Positions 6,927 through 9,656 of a DNA stretch of 9,656 nt are shown here, one piece after another. The notes beneath the pieces were generated by a model. The model made no database searches. It was not told the DNA's origin and was given only the letters and a program-made list of their open reading frames with translations. Origin of the DNA: CAMPJU01 sp046566095 (lineage in GTDB: Bacteria; Pseudomonadota; Gammaproteobacteria; Xanthomonadales; Xanthomonadaceae). The first letter of the stretch is position 1. Every line of letters starts with the position of its first letter. Both the position numbers and the translations under genes were made by a program. The stretch lies in the NCBI GenBank assembly GCA_046566095.1, contig JBKHXI010000031.1, positions 1-9,656 on the forward strand, read 5' to 3'.

Positions 6927-6955
6927 ACGGGGCAGGCCACAAGCCTGCCCCGTTT
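6927..6955 (+). terminator. Rho-independent terminator
   Basis: An 11-bp perfect stem (6927-6937 ACGGGGCAGGC pairs with 6943-6953 GCCTGCCCCGT) encloses a 5-nt loop (CACAA) and runs into TTT, 29 bp past the stop of the small FecR-like gene. The T-run is short, as is usual in such GC-rich genomes. It should isolate the small gene from the polymerase gene downstream. Confidence 0.85.
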
Positions 6956-6973
6956 GCGTTGCGGCGCGCGGCC

Positions 6974-7006
6974 CATAAGCTCGCAGCCATGGACAGCCGA
7001 CCGTGA
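6974..7006 (+). other. Possible -10 box and 5-codon mini-ORF leading into the polymerase start
   Basis: CATAAG (6974-6979, 4/6 to a -10 box) lies 9 bp before an ATG at 6989, which opens ATG GAC AGC CGA CCG TGA. Its TGA (7004-7006) overlaps the GTG at 7003. If transcription starts near the ATG the mRNA would be nearly leaderless. No convincing -35 is visible: the best T-rich bases (TTTGCG, 6953-6958) are 15 bp away and part of the terminator tail. A promoter is expected here because a terminator sits just upstream. Confidence 0.3.
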
Positions 7007-8412
7007 GTGGACGAATGCCTGAATTTCCGCACTCCGATCCACCCGACCGCGACCCACCCGCGCGCTGGCTGACGTACACCCTGCTGGTGGCGGCGTTCCT
7101 GACCGGAGGCGGCACCCGGTCGCCGGGCATGGACGACGCCGTCGTGCAACTGTTCGCGTTGCTGGTCGCCGTCATCGCCGTCGCGCAGTTGCTGCGCTCG
7201 CCGCCGGATCCATTGCGCAAGTCCGGCATCGGCGTGGCCTGCCTGCTGCTGGCGTTGCCGCTGCTGCAACTCATGCCGCTGTCGCCGGACAGCTGGCAGG
7301 CGACGCCGGCGCGCGCCGCTCTGGCCGCGGACCTGCAGGCCGTGGGCGCGACCGTCGATGCGCGCTGGACGCTCGCGCCCCATGCGACGTGGCGGGCCTG
7401 GGCCTCGCTGCTGCCGGCATTCGCCGCGTTCCTGGCCGTGCTTGCCTTCGCCCGGTCCAAGGCCACACAGCGCGCCCTGCTGCGGTTGCTGGTGGGCCTG
7501 TCGATCGCCAGCATCCTGCTCGGTTTCGTGCAGCTGGGCGTGCCGCAGGACAGCCTGCTCAATCCGTTCCCGGAACGGCCGCCGGTCCTCAACGGCGTGT
7601 TCTCCAATCCGAACCACCAGGGCATCGCCGCGGTCGCGGCACTGGCCATCGCCCTGGCCATGTTCCTGCAGGAACTGCGCGGCGACCGCGCAGCGCGCCG
7701 TGCGTGGCGGCTGGGCGGCTGGGCGTTCGCTGCCGCATTCCTGCTGCTGGCGTTGCCGCTGATGGGCTCGCGCGGCGCGGTCCTGATCGCGGTGTTCGTG
7801 GTGGCGCTGGTGCCGGTGGCGATGGGTGCGTTCAGCCGCCGGCGGCTGCGTTCCGGATGGACCGCCCGCATGGGCCTGGTCGCAGCGGCGGGCCTGGCGG
7901 CCGTGGGGCTGTCCGCGGCGATGGGCTGGATGCAGGTGGACGCGGTCGACGAGCTGCGTGCGCCCCTGCGCGACGCAACCGCCACGCTCGCCGCCGCGCA
8001 CGCACCGCTGGGTACCGGCATGGGTGCGTTCGTGCCCGCGTTCGAGCAGGCCGCACCGGACCGGCTGCTGATGGACGAATACATCAACCACGCCCACAAC
8101 GAATACCTGCAGTGGTGGGCGGAACTGGGCTGGCTGGCGTGGCTGGCGGGCGCTGCGGTGGCGCTGCTGCTGGCGTTCGCGGCAGCACGCGTGGCGCGCA
8201 ACTGGCCGCACGTGTCGCGCGAGATCGCGGTCGCATCGCTGGTGGTGCCGCTGGCACTGATGGGGCACGGTTTCGTCGACTTCCCGCTGCGCACGCCCGC
8301 ATTGATGACGGTGGCGGCGATCACCATCGGCATTTTCCTGAACGTGGCAGGTTCCCATACGCGGGCGCATGCACGCAGCGTGCACAGTCGCGACATGCCC
8401 ACGCCGGCATAA
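7003..8412 (+). CDS. O-antigen ligase/polymerase family (Wzy_C) inner-membrane protein, probable exopolysaccharide polymerase
   Basis: The product is 469 residues from GTG 7003, or 465 from ATG 7015; neither has a good ribosome site, and the GTG is in a GTGA overlap with a tiny upstream ORF. I count about 10-12 hydrophobic segments, including about 22-36, 46-65, 76-93, 133-152, 159-181, 207-225, 236-255 and 257-276. A larger loop carries N202-P-N-H-Q-G and, further on, G-T-G-M-G-A-F followed by H363-A-H365-N-E367-Y-L-Q-W-W-A-E-L-G-W-L, the signature of the Wzy_C family (periplasmic loop with conserved histidine and glutamate). The family contains both Wzy polymerases and WaaL-type ligases, which sequence alone separates poorly. 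Position between Wzc and a sugar-nucleotide dehydrogenase, in an OPX/Wzc locus, favours polymerase. No flippase (Wzx) or glycosyltransferase is in the window; they are presumably nearby. Confidence 0.88.
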   Translation: MSGRMPEFPHSDPPDRDPPARWLTYTLLVAAFLTGGGTRSPGMDDAVVQLFALLVAVIAVAQLLRSPPDPLRKSGIGVACLLLALPLLQLMPLSPDSWQATPARAALAADLQAVGATVDARWTLAPHATWRAWASLLPAFAAFLAVLAFARSKATQRALLRLLVGLSIASILLGFVQLGVPQDSLLNPFPERPPVLNGVFSNPNHQGIAAVAALAIALAMFLQELRGDRAARRAWRLGGWAFAAAFLLLALPLMGSRGAVLIAVFVVALVPVAMGAFSRRRLRSGWTARMGLVAAAGLAAVGLSAAMGWMQVDAVDELRAPLRDATATLAAAHAPLGTGMGAFVPAFEQAAPDRLLMDEYINHAHNEYLQWWAELGWLAWLAGAAVALLLAFAAARVARNWPHVSREIAVASLVVPLALMGHGFVDFPLRTPALMTVAAITIGIFLNVAGSHTRAHARSVHSRDMPTPA

Positions 8413-8421
8413 TCGCCGGCC
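8403..8421 (+). repeat. 17-bp direct repeat, copy 2, inside a perfect GCCGGC hairpin
   Basis: The bases 8405-8421 are identical to 500-516. GCCGGC at 8403-8408 and 8415-8420 are complementary around the 6-nt loop ATAATC, which includes the stop codon of the polymerase gene (8410-8412). CATAAT (8408-8413) is a 5/6 match to a -10 box and lies 8 bp before an ATG at 8422. No -35 box is seen at the right distance, and no T-run follows, so this is neither a complete promoter nor a standard terminator. Confidence 0.6.
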
Positions 8422-8477
8422 ATGCCAGAAGCGGCCGCCACCGGGCGTGCCGCACCGGATGCAGGACACCCGAACAG

Positions 8478-8481
<4 letters not shown>
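8422..8481 (+). other. Possible 19-residue leader ORF coupled to the dehydrogenase
   Basis: ATG at 8422 opens a frame encoding MPEAAATGRAAPDAGHPNR, and its TGA (8479-8481) overlaps the dehydrogenase ATG at 8478 as ATGA. Its ATG follows the CATAAT box by 8 bp, so it could be read from a leaderless transcript. It lacks a Shine-Dalgarno site, and the residue make-up is typical of any GC-rich frame, so it may not be translated. It otherwise occupies the whole gap between the two genes. Confidence 0.3.

Positions 8482-9656
<1,175 letters not shown>

Overview
The window is very GC-rich, with genes packed head to tail on the + strand. Codon choice, the gene set and a family of CCCTCCCCCGC/GCGGGGGAGGG palindromes resemble the Xanthomonadaceae/Lysobacteraceae (Lysobacter, Luteimonas, Pseudoxanthomonas and relatives). 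The genus is an inference; no RNA gene or other taxonomic marker is present. Everything reads as one Wzx/Wzy-type exopolysaccharide or capsule locus, cut at both ends.

Layout: (1) 1-507, the C-terminal part of a CpsB/CapC-type PHP tyrosine phosphatase. (2) 533-1243, a short Wza-like outer-membrane polysaccharide export lipoprotein. (3) 1275-3545, a Wzc-type co-polymerase fused to a bacterial tyrosine kinase, ending in a cluster of six tyrosines. (4) 3542-5089, an unusual membrane-anchored J-domain protein. (5) 5086-6369, a membrane-anchored TPR protein with a C-terminal jelly-roll-like domain. Genes 3, 4 and 5 are joined by ATGA stop/start overlaps. (6) 6478-6897, a small exported FecR-like protein in its own unit, with a candidate promoter and a strong terminator. 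(7) 7003-8412, a multi-spanning Wzy_C-family polymerase or ligase. (8) 8478 to the window end, a UDP-HexNAc 6-dehydrogenase of the TviB/WbpO type that supplies an acidic sugar nucleotide.

How they fit together: gene 8 makes a UDP-N-acetylhexosaminuronate precursor. Gene 7 probably polymerises or transfers the lipid-linked repeat units. Wzc sets chain length and, through its kinase and the phosphatase, cycles phosphorylation. The Wza-like protein provides the periplasmic and outer-membrane end of the exit path. Genes 4, 5 and 6 are accessory proteins whose role in polysaccharide assembly is not established; tight coupling of 4 and 5 to wzc suggests they work with the Wzc complex.

The most striking feature is inside gene 8. 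A palindromic repeat, present as two tandem copies exactly 60 bp apart, sits in the coding sequence without breaking the frame. It adds roughly 54 residues just before the conserved SPERINPG motif. The flanking codons also switch almost entirely to CCC for proline, in contrast to the rest of the gene. Other non-coding structure includes a 17-bp exact repeat carrying a CATAAT box at two gene ends, and very short ORFs ending in ATGA/GTGA overlaps at three start codons. No intergenic gap exceeds about 110 bp. I see no tRNA, rRNA, CRISPR array, transposase or integrase.
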